NCBI GenBank assembly: GCA_028688225.1
Contig: JAQTYQ010000012.1
Location: forward strand, 1 to 64,000
Reading direction: 5' to 3'
Origin: Opitutaceae bacterium
GTDB lineage: Bacteria > Verrucomicrobiota > Verrucomicrobiia > Opitutales > Opitutaceae
DNA length: 64,000 nt
Positions within the stretch are counted from its first letter, which is position 1, and every line of letters starts with the position of its first letter. This document shows positions 49,731 to 58,046 of the stretch, piece after piece. The position numbers were made by a program, and so were the translations under genes. The notes under the pieces are model-generated. The model searched no databases. It saw only the letters and a list, made by a program, of their open reading frames with translations, and was not told where the DNA came from.

Positions 49731-52013
49731 CTATCCGGCCGAAGGTTCCTTGAAGCTGGTGAGCGCGTTTTGCAGGGCCTGCATTTCGGCGAGCGCGAGC
49801 AGGCAGGCCAGCGTGGACTCGGCGCCCTGGTTTTGGCTCACACGGTCAACCTGCAAACCGTCGCGGCAACCGCCCGTGGTCGAATCGTAGAGCGCCAGGC
49901 CCAGGTCATTCCGCCCCAGGAACCATTCCAAGGCCCGCCGGGCCTCCGTGACCCAGGCCATGTCCCCCGTGGCGCGATACGCCTCGATGCAGGCGGACAC
50001 CGTGGCCTGCGCCTCGATGGGCTGCTGGTCGAAGAGAGCGCGTTCCTTGCCGCGCGGGAAAAATCCGTTCGAGCCGACGGGCCGGAATGAACCGGCATCG
50101 GAGGTCTGAACCTTGACCAGCCAGCGCAGCGACTTGAGACCGATCTCCAGCATCGCCCCGTTATTCAGGCCGCGTCCGCTGAGGATCATTGCCTGCGGCA
50201 GCCTGGCGTTGGCATAAGAGACCACATCCTCGAACCACAGCCATCCGTCCCCGGCGGTGTCGGCGTAGCATTGCAGGAGGCGCGCGGTGAGCGTTTCGCG
50301 AACCTGGTTCGCATGCCGGTCGCCGCCCAGCCGTCGCAGATATTCGTCAATGCCGATGAGCGTGAACACCCAGGCACGCGGCGAGGTGAACCCGGCGGTG
50401 GCCGGCAGGGCCTGTTCGAACAGTTGGGCCGCGAGCATCTGCAGTCCGCCCTGGCCTGCCTGCGCCATGCACAATCCCAGCGCCCACAACGCGCGGCCCT
50501 GGCAGTCCTCCGAGCCGACCTCTTCCAGCCAGCGGCGGTCGTAGCTCAGGAAATTGCGAAACCGCCCGCGCTCCCGGTCGAAGGCGTGATTTAGAAATGC
50601 GGCGTAGGTGGCGGCCCGCTCGCTGATGCGCGGCGACCCCTGGCCCAACCGCTGCAGCATCATCGCCAGCACCAGCGCCCGGGCGTTGTCGTCCGTGCAA
50701 TAGCCTTCGGCAAAATTCGGCACCGTGAAGCTGGCGTGCTGCAGGATGCCGGTCGAATCACTCATCCGGAAGAGATGGTCGAGCTTCAGCTCGGGCAGCT
50801 GGCCGGGCTGCTCGTCCAGCGTCTTGATGGGCGACGACCTGCGCCCGACGAAACTGTGGTCCTGCCGCGCCTGCTCGAAGGAGCGCCCGTAAAGCTGCGC
50901 CACGCGGCTCCAGACCATGTCGCGCCCCAGCAGATAGGCCTTCTTGCGCATCGCGTGGCGCAGCGGCTCGTCGTGCAGCAGCTCGCCGACGGCCCGGGCG
51001 ATGGCGCCGGCGTCGCGAAACGGCACGAGTTTGCCGCGCTCGGCGGTCAGCAGCTCCACCGCGTGCCAGTAGGGCGTGGACACCACCGCGTTGCCGGCAC
51101 CGAACGCGTAGGCCAGCGTGCCCGAGGTAATCTGTGCCTCGGTCAGGTAGGGCGTCAGGTAAATGTCCGCCGCGCCGATGAACCGCATCAATTCCTCCAG
51201 CTCGACGAAACGGTTGAAGAAGACGACGTGTTTCTGCACCCCGAGATCCTTGGCCAGCCGCTCCAGGCTCAGGCGGTAAGCCTCGCCCTCATCGCGCAGC
51301 AGGTTGGGATGCGTCTGGCCCAGCACGATGTAAACGACATTGGGGAATTCCCGGAGGAGCTCCGGCAGCGCGCGCAGCGTGTATTCGATGCCCTTGTTCG
51401 GCGAGAGCAGGCCGAACGTGAGCAGGACCTGTTTGCCCGCCACATTGAACTCGTCCTTGAAATAATTCGGATCCGCAAACGGCATGTCGGGAATGCCGTG
51501 GGGAATGAGGTCCACCTTTGCGGCCGGGGCCTGGTAAATCTCGTGCAGCAGCTCCCGCCCCCGTTCGGTCATGACCACCAGCCGCGTCGAAAGCCGGATC
51601 AACTCGCGCAGCACGCGCCGTTGCTCCGTGCTGGGCTCGCGCAGAATCGTGTGCAGCGTGGTGACGATGGGCATCCGCAGCTCGCGCAACAGCGCCAGCA
51701 CGTGGCTGCCCGCCGGCCCGCCGAAAATGCCGAACTCATGCTGCACGCAAATGACGTCCACATCGGTGATGTTGAGGAAATCGGCCGCGCGCAGATAGGA
51801 GGACAGGTCCTGCTCCGTAATCTCGAAACGCACCTCGGCCGGGTAGTCATAGCCGCCGGCGAGGTCGTTGACCGGCACGACCAGGCACTGCTTCGCCGGA
51901 AACTGCGCCGCCACCGCGCCGCGCAGGTCCGCGGTGAACGTGGCGATGCCGCACTTCCGCGGCAGGTAATCGCCGAGGAATGCGATTTTGCGGGTGTCTG
52001 CTGATTGCAACAT
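49731..52013 (-). CDS. GT4-type glycosyltransferase fused to an alpha/alpha-barrel glycosidase-like domain
   Basis: The 760-residue protein has a GT-B glycosyltransferase at residues 1-395: DYLPRKCGIATFTADL, VQHEFGIFGGPAGSHVL, VDLIPHGIPDMPF, LLTFGLLSPNKGIEYTLRALPEL, and the donor-site loop YLTEAQITSGTLAYAFGAGNAVVSTPYWHAVELL. Residues about 430-750 form a helical toroid-like domain (ILQHASFTVPNFAEGYCTDDNARALVLAMM; WLWFEDVVSYANARLPQAMIL; QPIEAQATVSACIEAYRATGDMAW), reminiscent of six-hairpin glycosidases. I use the ATG at 52013; 49 residues upstream in frame are not conserved-looking. It probably forms an operon with the GH130 gene. Donor and acceptor are unknown. Confidence 0.85.
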   Translation of the reverse strand: MLQSADTRKIAFLGDYLPRKCGIATFTADLRGAVAAQFPAKQCLVVPVNDLAGGYDYPAEVRFEITEQDLSSYLRAADFLNITDVDVICVQHEFGIFGGPAGSHVLALLRELRMPIVTTLHTILREPSTEQRRVLRELIRLSTRLVVMTERGRELLHEIYQAPAAKVDLIPHGIPDMPFADPNYFKDEFNVAGKQVLLTFGLLSPNKGIEYTLRALPELLREFPNVVYIVLGQTHPNLLRDEGEAYRLSLERLAKDLGVQKHVVFFNRFVELEELMRFIGAADIYLTPYLTEAQITSGTLAYAFGAGNAVVSTPYWHAVELLTAERGKLVPFRDAGAIARAVGELLHDEPLRHAMRKKAYLLGRDMVWSRVAQLYGRSFEQARQDHSFVGRRSSPIKTLDEQPGQLPELKLDHLFRMSDSTGILQHASFTVPNFAEGYCTDDNARALVLAMMLQRLGQGSPRISERAATYAAFLNHAFDRERGRFRNFLSYDRRWLEEVGSEDCQGRALWALGLCMAQAGQGGLQMLAAQLFEQALPATAGFTSPRAWVFTLIGIDEYLRRLGGDRHANQVRETLTARLLQCYADTAGDGWLWFEDVVSYANARLPQAMILSGRGLNNGAMLEIGLKSLRWLVKVQTSDAGSFRPVGSNGFFPRGKERALFDQQPIEAQATVSACIEAYRATGDMAWVTEARRALEWFLGRNDLGLALYDSTTGGCRDGLQVDRVSQNQGAESTLACLLALAEMQALQNALTSFKEPSAG

Positions 52014-52469
52014 GAAAAGGGTCGTTCGCGGGACCGGTTTGGCCCGGGTGGCGCCGTGACGGCCACGCCGGGATGGACAACCTGTGGAGGCGCTTCGTTC
52101 CCCAGGACCGGTTTGGCCAAGCCTGCCTGCACAGGGTGGGCCTGGCGCCTGCGTTCGCAAGTCCCATTCCTCAGTGCAGTCCTCGACCTGAAGCGCGACG
52201 ATGGTTTGGGCCGGCGTTGGTTGGAGCCGGGGTCACCCGGCTCCGGACGGCCCGCCTCACCGAGGGCCGGCGGCAGAAGCAGCGATGGGAGCCGGCGGCC
52301 GCGGGAAAAACTTCCCACTCGCCTTGAGCCGCGGCCTGCCGCTAGTTTCCGGGCCTGATTTTTTCGCGTTGCAGGTTGCAATCGCCGGTTGCGGGCTCTC
52401 CAGCACTGCGCCCTGCACCAACCTTAACCCTGCAACGGGGAACTGATGTGCCGCTGTAACAATTCACCG
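52014..52469. promoter_or_regulatory. Divergent region between glycosyltransferase fusion and alaS
   Basis: This 456-bp region has no convincing gene. GGACCGGTTTGGCC occurs twice as a direct repeat (about 52030 and 52107). A perfect 9-bp hairpin GGAGCCGGG-GTCA-CCCGGCTCC lies at 52223-52244. The last 120 bp before alaS are richer in AT and TTGCA motifs and probably hold its promoter. I see no T-box. Confidence 0.5.
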
Positions 52470-55346
52470 ATGACCAGTTCGCAAATCCGCCAGAGCTTCC
52501 TCGATTTTTTTGCGCAGCACGGCCACACCATCGTGCCGTCCGCCGCGCTGCTGCCCGATTCGCCCGGCCTGCTCTTCACCAATGCCGGCATGAACCAGTT
52601 CGTGCCGATCTTCCTCGGCGACCGGCAGCCCGACGTCTCGCGCTGGGCCGGCGCCAAGGCGGCCAGGGACACCCGCGCGGCCGACACCCAGAAATGCATC
52701 CGGGCCGGCGGCAAGCACAACGACCTCGAGGACGTTGGCTTCGACACCTACCACCACACGTTCTTCGAGATGCTCGGCAACTGGTCGTTCGGCGACTACT
52801 TCAAAAAGGAGTCGCTCGAATGGGGCTGGGAATTGATCACGAAGACCTGGGGCATCCCCGCGAAACGGCTCTTCGCCACCGTCTACCAGCCCGACAAGGC
52901 CAGGGGCGATCCGTCCGAGTTCGACCAGGAGGCCTACGACATCTGGGCCGGAATCTTCAAAAAGGCCGGACTCGATCCCAGGATCCACATCGTCCACGGC
53001 GGCAAGAAGGACAATTTCTGGATGATGGGCGACACCGGCCCCTGCGGCCCGTGCTCGGAAATCCATTTCAATCTCTCGCCGTCCGATGACGAAGCCGCCG
53101 GCCGCAAGCTCGTCAACGCCGGCCAGCCGCGCTGTATCGAGATCTGGAACCACGTTTTTATCCAGTTCAACGCCAATGCCGACGGCACGTTCTCGCCGCT
53201 GGCCGCCAGGCACGTCGACACCGGCATGGGTTTCGAGCGCGTCGCCGGCATCCACGCGAACACGAAAGGCTTCAAGGACTTTACCCCCGAGCCGTCGAAC
53301 TACGCCGCCGACATCTTCGGGGAAATCTTTGCCAAGATTTCCCAGTTATCCGGCAAGCAATACCAGGGCACGATTCCAAAGTCCCGCGAGGGTCTGTCCG
53401 CGCAGGAGAGCATCGACGTCGCCTTCCGCGTCCTCGCTGACCACGCCCGCTGTGTCTCGTGCGCCATTGCCGACGGCATCCTGCCTAGCAATGAAGGCCG
53501 TAACTACGTTGTCCGCCGCATCCTCCGTCGCGGTATTCTCTACGGCAAGAAACTCGGGCTCCAAACCGGCTTCTTTGAGCAGCTCGTCGATCCCGTCGTT
53601 CAGTCGCTGGGCGATGTCTTCCCTGAACTCAAATGGCAGCACGACACCATCTGTCGGGTCATCCGGGCCGAGGAGGACCACTTCGGGCGGACGATCGACC
53701 GGGGTTTGGAGGTCTTCAATGACTGCCTATTAGCAACTGTTTCCAAGCAGCTCATGAATGCTTGGGTTGCCAAGCCATTGTTCTATCGAGTGATACTTGG
53801 ACGACGAAAGAGTATACGAGCGAGCAGCGTACCCACCACGTACATTGATTTCGATTTAGAGACGGATTTTATCTCGAAGCTCGCGGAATATGGTCTTCCA
53901 GCTCCGGTTTTCGCAGGAGACAGTGCCTTCGCGCTCTACGACACCTACGGCTTCCCGCTCGACATGACGCAGCTCCTCGCGCAGGAGCGCGGATTGGCGG
54001 TTGATGTCGAAGACTTCAACAGACTTATGGCAGAGCAACGGGAACGCGGTCGGGCCGCGCAAAAAAAGGACATCATTGTGGCAGCCACCGAAGGCAAAGA
54101 AACCATTGATCAGCAACCGACCAGGTTCCTCGGCTACACGCAGCTCACGGCCGAGGCCAAGGTCATCGATGTCGTCAAGTCGGGTCAGGACACATACCTC
54201 GTCTTTGACCAGACCCCGTTCTACGCCGAGATGGGCGGACAGACCGGCGACCACGGCGCCGTGAAGATCGCCGGGCAGACGTTCGCCATCCTCGACACGA
54301 TCAAGGACAAGGCCGGCCGTCATCTCCACCGGCTGGCGCCCGCCTGCGCTCTCGACGTGGCCAAGCTCAACGTGATCGGCCAGAGCGCCAAGCTCGTCGT
54401 CTCGCCCATGGCCCGCCGCGCCATCACGCGCCACCACACCGCCGCGCACCTCCTCCACTGGGCGCTGCGCAAGGTGCTGGGCACGCACGTCCGCCAGGCC
54501 GGCACGTCCAAGACCAAGGAACGCCTGCGTTTCGACTTCTCGCATTTCGAGCAGGTCACGCCTGCGCAGCTCCGGGAGATCGAGCGGCTCGTCAACGAGA
54601 AGATCCTCGATAACGCCCGGGTCGAAGCCTACGAGGTCGAGTTCGACAAGAAGCCCGCCGACACCCTCGCCTTCTTCGGCGACAAATACGGCCGGATCGT
54701 CCGCGTGGTCGACATCGGCGGCTACAGCCGCGAGCTCTGCGGCGGCACGCACGTCGCCACCACGGGCGAGATCGGCCTCGTCAAGGTCGTGGCCGAGATG
54801 GCCATCGCCGCCGGCACCCGCCGCATCGAGGCCGTGGCCGGCCAGGCGGCATTGGATTTCGTGGAGGAACACGAAAGCCAATTACGCGCCGCCGCGGCGC
54901 GCCTGCATACCAACGCACTTGAGGTTGATAAAAGGCTGGAAGCACTGCTTGCCCATAATGCGGAATTGGAAAAGCAACTCTCCGCTTTCCACCAAAAGGA
55001 AGCGGCCGGTCAGGCGGACAGCCTTGCCGCCAAGGCCGTGAGGAAGGACGGTTTGAACTGGGTTTCCGCGGTAGTGTCCGCGGAAACCCCCGAAACGCTG
55101 CGCGCGCTCGGCTCCCAAGTGCTGGCCAAGCTCGGCGAGGGCGTCGTGCAGCTCGGCGCCGCGTTCGGCGAAAAAGCCGCCGTCGTCGCCCTTTGTTCGC
55201 CCGCCGCGATCAAGGCCGGACACCAGGCCGGCAAGCTTGTGGCCGGGCTCTCCGCCAAATTGGGCGGCAAAGGCGGAGGCAAGCCCGACTTCGCCATGGG
55301 TGGCGGCAGAGACACCTCAAAACTCGCGGAAGTGCTGGGACTCTGA
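52470..55346 (+). CDS. alaS: Alanyl-tRNA synthetase with an internal low-GC insertion
   Basis: Charges tRNA-Ala. The 958-residue class II enzyme shows SFLDFFAQHGHTIVPSAAL, CIRAGGKHNDLEDVG, FEMLGNWSFGDYFK, GDTGPCGPCSEIHF and DTGMGFERV. The editing domain has HHTAAHLLHWAL and RELCGGTHV, and the C-Ala domain is at the end. Two peculiarities stand out. The segment PDVSRWAGAKAARDTRAADT is longer than in E. coli AlaRS. Residues about 419-485 (ATVSKQLMNAWVAKPLFYRV to GLPAPVFAGDSAFALYDTYG) add some 45 residues, encoded by DNA of about 47 % GC against about 65 % around. The frame is intact. The ATG at 52470 fits family N-termini. Confidence 0.95.
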   Translation: MTSSQIRQSFLDFFAQHGHTIVPSAALLPDSPGLLFTNAGMNQFVPIFLGDRQPDVSRWAGAKAARDTRAADTQKCIRAGGKHNDLEDVGFDTYHHTFFEMLGNWSFGDYFKKESLEWGWELITKTWGIPAKRLFATVYQPDKARGDPSEFDQEAYDIWAGIFKKAGLDPRIHIVHGGKKDNFWMMGDTGPCGPCSEIHFNLSPSDDEAAGRKLVNAGQPRCIEIWNHVFIQFNANADGTFSPLAARHVDTGMGFERVAGIHANTKGFKDFTPEPSNYAADIFGEIFAKISQLSGKQYQGTIPKSREGLSAQESIDVAFRVLADHARCVSCAIADGILPSNEGRNYVVRRILRRGILYGKKLGLQTGFFEQLVDPVVQSLGDVFPELKWQHDTICRVIRAEEDHFGRTIDRGLEVFNDCLLATVSKQLMNAWVAKPLFYRVILGRRKSIRASSVPTTYIDFDLETDFISKLAEYGLPAPVFAGDSAFALYDTYGFPLDMTQLLAQERGLAVDVEDFNRLMAEQRERGRAAQKKDIIVAATEGKETIDQQPTRFLGYTQLTAEAKVIDVVKSGQDTYLVFDQTPFYAEMGGQTGDHGAVKIAGQTFAILDTIKDKAGRHLHRLAPACALDVAKLNVIGQSAKLVVSPMARRAITRHHTAAHLLHWALRKVLGTHVRQAGTSKTKERLRFDFSHFEQVTPAQLREIERLVNEKILDNARVEAYEVEFDKKPADTLAFFGDKYGRIVRVVDIGGYSRELCGGTHVATTGEIGLVKVVAEMAIAAGTRRIEAVAGQAALDFVEEHESQLRAAAARLHTNALEVDKRLEALLAHNAELEKQLSAFHQKEAAGQADSLAAKAVRKDGLNWVSAVVSAETPETLRALGSQVLAKLGEGVVQLGAAFGEKAAVVALCSPAAIKAGHQAGKLVAGLSAKLGGKGGGKPDFAMGGGRDTSKLAEVLGL

Positions 55347-55513
55347 CCCCGGGGTTGGAACCCGAAACCCAAAACCGCGCGGCTGTAAGCGGAGGTCAGT
55401 CCCTGGGCAATTCTTCGGAAGCGGGAATTTTACGGCCATGCCCCAGATCGGCTGGTCCGTAAATTTCTGGTGGAAAACCCGTTCCAAGTCAGTACGATCC
55501 GAATCCTGTCTCT

Positions 55514-56143
55514 ATGCACGTTTGGCCAGATATCGTGCTTGTGGCCGCAGCCTACCTGCTGGGCGGATTGTCGCCGGGCTATTGGCTGGTGCGCTGGCGC
55601 ACGGGCATTGATGTGCGCACCATGGGCAGCGGCGGGACGGGGGCGACCAACGTGGGCCGGGTGCTTGGCCGCGGAGGTTACGTCGTGGTGCTGGTCGTCG
55701 ACATGGCCAAGGGCGCGTTCGTGGGCTGGGCGGCGCGAGTGCTGGGGATACCCGTAGCCGGGGCGTTTGCCGCCGCCTTTGCCGTGGTCGCCGGGCATGT
55801 CTGGCCGATCTGGCTCGGATTTCGAGGGGGGAAAGGCGTCGGCCCTTTTGTCGGCGCCTGGCTGGTGCTCGCCCCGCTTGCGCTGGTGCCGAGCCTGATC
55901 CTTGGCCTGGCCCTGCTGGCCTGGCTGCGCCGTTTTTCCATCGCCGGATTGTTCAGCCTGATTCTGCTCCCGGCCGCCGCCTGGTGGGTCACCGGCGCCC
56001 ACACCCCGGTCGTGGTCGCCTGCGGCACGTTTTCCCTTCTCCTGTGGTCCCATCGTGCTAATCTCCGGAGCCTTGCCCCGGGTTGCGCGCATGGCGTTCC
56101 GGCTCCAGGATCCGAAACCTCGATGCATACCCCACAACCATGA
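55514..56143 (+). CDS. plsY: Acyl-phosphate:glycerol-3-phosphate acyltransferase
   Basis: Integral membrane enzyme starting phospholipid synthesis by acylating G3P from acyl-phosphate. The 209-residue protein has five or so membrane segments and the three PlsY motifs: GSGGTGATNVGRVLGRGG, GHVWPIWLGFRGGKGVGPFVG and SHRANLRSL near the C-terminus. The C-terminal 20 residues (CAHGVPAPGSETSMHTPQP) are longer than usual. The stop codon overlaps the next start codon (ATGA), so the GNAT-aminotransferase fusion gene is translationally coupled to it. Confidence 0.95.
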   Translation: MHVWPDIVLVAAAYLLGGLSPGYWLVRWRTGIDVRTMGSGGTGATNVGRVLGRGGYVVVLVVDMAKGAFVGWAARVLGIPVAGAFAAAFAVVAGHVWPIWLGFRGGKGVGPFVGAWLVLAPLALVPSLILGLALLAWLRRFSIAGLFSLILLPAAAWWVTGAHTPVVVACGTFSLLLWSHRANLRSLAPGCAHGVPAPGSETSMHTPQP

Positions 56144-57819
56144 CGACAAACCGCACCTCCTCCACCGCCGGCCTCGTCTTCAAGGTGGCCTCGGAGGACT
56201 GGGAATTTGAGCAGATTCACCGGCTGAATTACCGCACCTTTGTGGAGGAGATCCCGCAGCACGCGCCCAACCCGGAGGGGCGCCTGGTCGACCGCTTTCA
56301 CGCCGAAAACACCTATATCATCGGTCTGCAGGGCCGCCGCCTGATCGGCATGCTGGCACTGCGCGCCCGGCGCCCATTCTCGCTCGACGGCAAGCTACCC
56401 AACCTCGACGCCTACCTGCCCAAGGGTAGGACCCCCGTGGAGATTCGACTGCTGGCCGTCGAGCCCGAGTTTCGCAAAACCACGGTTTTCACCCAGCTGT
56501 TCGAACAGATCGCCCGGTACTGCCTCGCCGAGGGCTACGACCTGGCCATCATTTCCGGGACGACGCGGCAGGCGAAGCTGTACCGCCACCTCGGCTTCAC
56601 GCCTTTCGGTCCGCTCGTCGGCATGGACCAGGCCTCCTATCAACCGATGTACCTGACCCTCGAGTCGTTTGGCCGGACCGTGGAGCGCAGCCCGGTGCTC
56701 CGCAGCAGCTTCACCGAGGCTTCCCCGCCCGACCACCAGGTGTTCAACTTTCTTCCCGGCCCCGTGACGCCCACACCGGAGGTCCGGGCGGCATTCGCCG
56801 GCACGGCCGTATCGCACCGGGGCCAGCTGTTCCTCACGCGCATGGCGGAGATCCGCGGCGCCCTGTGCCGTCTGACCGGGGCAGCCGACGTGCAGGTGCT
56901 GCTGGGGTCGGGGTCGCTCGCCAACGAGATGGTCGCGGCCCAGCTTTCACTGCTGGAGACGACCGGCTTGGTCCTCTCCAACGGCGAGTTTGGCGAGCGC
57001 CTGGCCGCCAATGCCCGGCGCGCCGGCCTGCGCTTCGACTGGCTGCGGCTGCCGTGGGGCCAGCTTTTCGACATCACCCAGGTCGAGCGGTTTGCCGAGC
57101 GCCTGCCGCGTGGCGGCTGGATCTGGTTCGTGCACCACGAGACTTCCACCGGCATCATCAATCCGTTCGCCGAGCTCAAGGCCCTCAGCGCGCGCCTCGG
57201 GCTGCACCTGTGCGTCGATTGCATCAGCTCGATCGGCGCCATGCCGGTGGACCTGCACGGCGTGCATCTCGCCACGACCGCCAGCGGGAAGGGGCTGGGC
57301 AGCTATCCGGGCCTGTCGATGGTTTTTCATGCCTACCAGCCGCGGTCGTCCCCGGACCGGCTGCCCGGCTATCTCGACCTCGGCCACTGGGCGGCGCACC
57401 AGAGCGTGCCGCATACCCATTCGTCGAACCTGCTGCTGGCCCTGGGCGAGGCGATGCGCGGCGCCACGCCGGAACGCATGGCCCAGATCGCCGCCAACGC
57501 CGCCTGGTTGCGGCACGAGTTGCGCGGGCGCGGTTTTGGCATTGTCGCCCCTGAGCCGGTGGCCAGTCCCGGGATTGTCACGCTCGTCCTGGATGAGGGC
57601 ATGTCCGCCGCCGAACTGGGTGAAGAGCTCGAAATCCGCGGCTACTGGCTGAACTACCGCAGCCAATACCTGCTGGAAAGGAATTGGATCCAGGCGAGCC
57701 TGCTGGGAAATCCCGATCGCGGCAGCCTGGAGAAGCTGCTGCACGTGCTCCGCATGGTCTGCAGCCGGCACAGCCTGAAAAAAAACACTTCCACCGCCGC
57801 GGCCAGGGATCCTGCCTGA
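56140..57819 (+). CDS. GNAT acyltransferase - class V aminotransferase fusion
   Basis: The 559-residue protein has an N-terminal GNAT-type domain at about residues 12-190 (EFEQIHRLNYRTFVEEIPQH, EIRLLAVEPEFRKTTVFTQLFEQI, SGTTRQAKLYRHLGFTPFGPL). Its RLNYRTFVEE start recalls the acyl-homoserine-lactone-synthase/FeeM-like subgroup. A PLP class V aminotransferase follows at about 205-545 (FNFLPGPVTPTPEVRAAF, VHHETSTGIINPFAEL, CVDCISSIGAMPVDL, with Schiff-base Lys in TTASGKGLGSYPGLS, about K384). Both active-site frameworks look intact. The plsY stop overlaps its start. Formation of an acylated amino compound or aminolipid is a reasonable inference, not shown. A terminator-like hairpin follows. Confidence 0.87.
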   Translation: MTTNRTSSTAGLVFKVASEDWEFEQIHRLNYRTFVEEIPQHAPNPEGRLVDRFHAENTYIIGLQGRRLIGMLALRARRPFSLDGKLPNLDAYLPKGRTPVEIRLLAVEPEFRKTTVFTQLFEQIARYCLAEGYDLAIISGTTRQAKLYRHLGFTPFGPLVGMDQASYQPMYLTLESFGRTVERSPVLRSSFTEASPPDHQVFNFLPGPVTPTPEVRAAFAGTAVSHRGQLFLTRMAEIRGALCRLTGAADVQVLLGSGSLANEMVAAQLSLLETTGLVLSNGEFGERLAANARRAGLRFDWLRLPWGQLFDITQVERFAERLPRGGWIWFVHHETSTGIINPFAELKALSARLGLHLCVDCISSIGAMPVDLHGVHLATTASGKGLGSYPGLSMVFHAYQPRSSPDRLPGYLDLGHWAAHQSVPHTHSSNLLLALGEAMRGATPERMAQIAANAAWLRHELRGRGFGIVAPEPVASPGIVTLVLDEGMSAAELGEELEIRGYWLNYRSQYLLERNWIQASLLGNPDRGSLEKLLHVLRMVCSRHSLKKNTSTAAARDPA

Positions 57820-57866
57820 GCGGGGGCGACCGTTTCCCGCGGGTTCCGGCCTGCGCCTGGAGGCGT

Positions 57867-57887
57867 GGCGCCGCGCGCCGGTTTTTT
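57867..57887 (+). terminator. Terminator after the plsY operon
   Basis: Arms GGCGC/GCGCC around CGC are followed by GGTTTTTT, 47 bp after the fusion gene stop and just before the next gene. The stem is short but the T-tract is clear. Confidence 0.55.
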
Positions 57888-57902
57888 GCTTAAGGTCCCG
57901 GC

Positions 57903-58046
57903 ATGAACCTCGACCGCATCATCGACGAGATCGCCAGCCAGGCCGATGATTTCCTCGCCGAGGCTTCGAGCCGCCACGAGGCGCGCACCGGCGCCGGGGC
58001 GCCGCTTGACCCCGGCCGCCGGGCGGTGTTGGTTAGCGGCCCATGT
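57903..58046 (+). pseudogene. Coding-like ORF remnant before ispH
   Basis: An ATG at 57903 begins a frame whose first 45 residues look protein-like (MNLDRIIDEIASQADDFLAE, then SSRHEARTG...). After that, coding character moves to the frame starting at ATG 58043, offset by -1. The first frame stays open to 58403, but with shadow-like composition. It may be a frameshifted small gene, or the true beginning of the downstream long protein interrupted by a frameshift or sequencing error. I do not recognise the family. Confidence 0.35.

Noticed and set aside
52345-52469. T-box leader before alaS
   Set aside because: No T-box consensus or antiterminator/terminator pair was found, and the phylum is not known for T-boxes.
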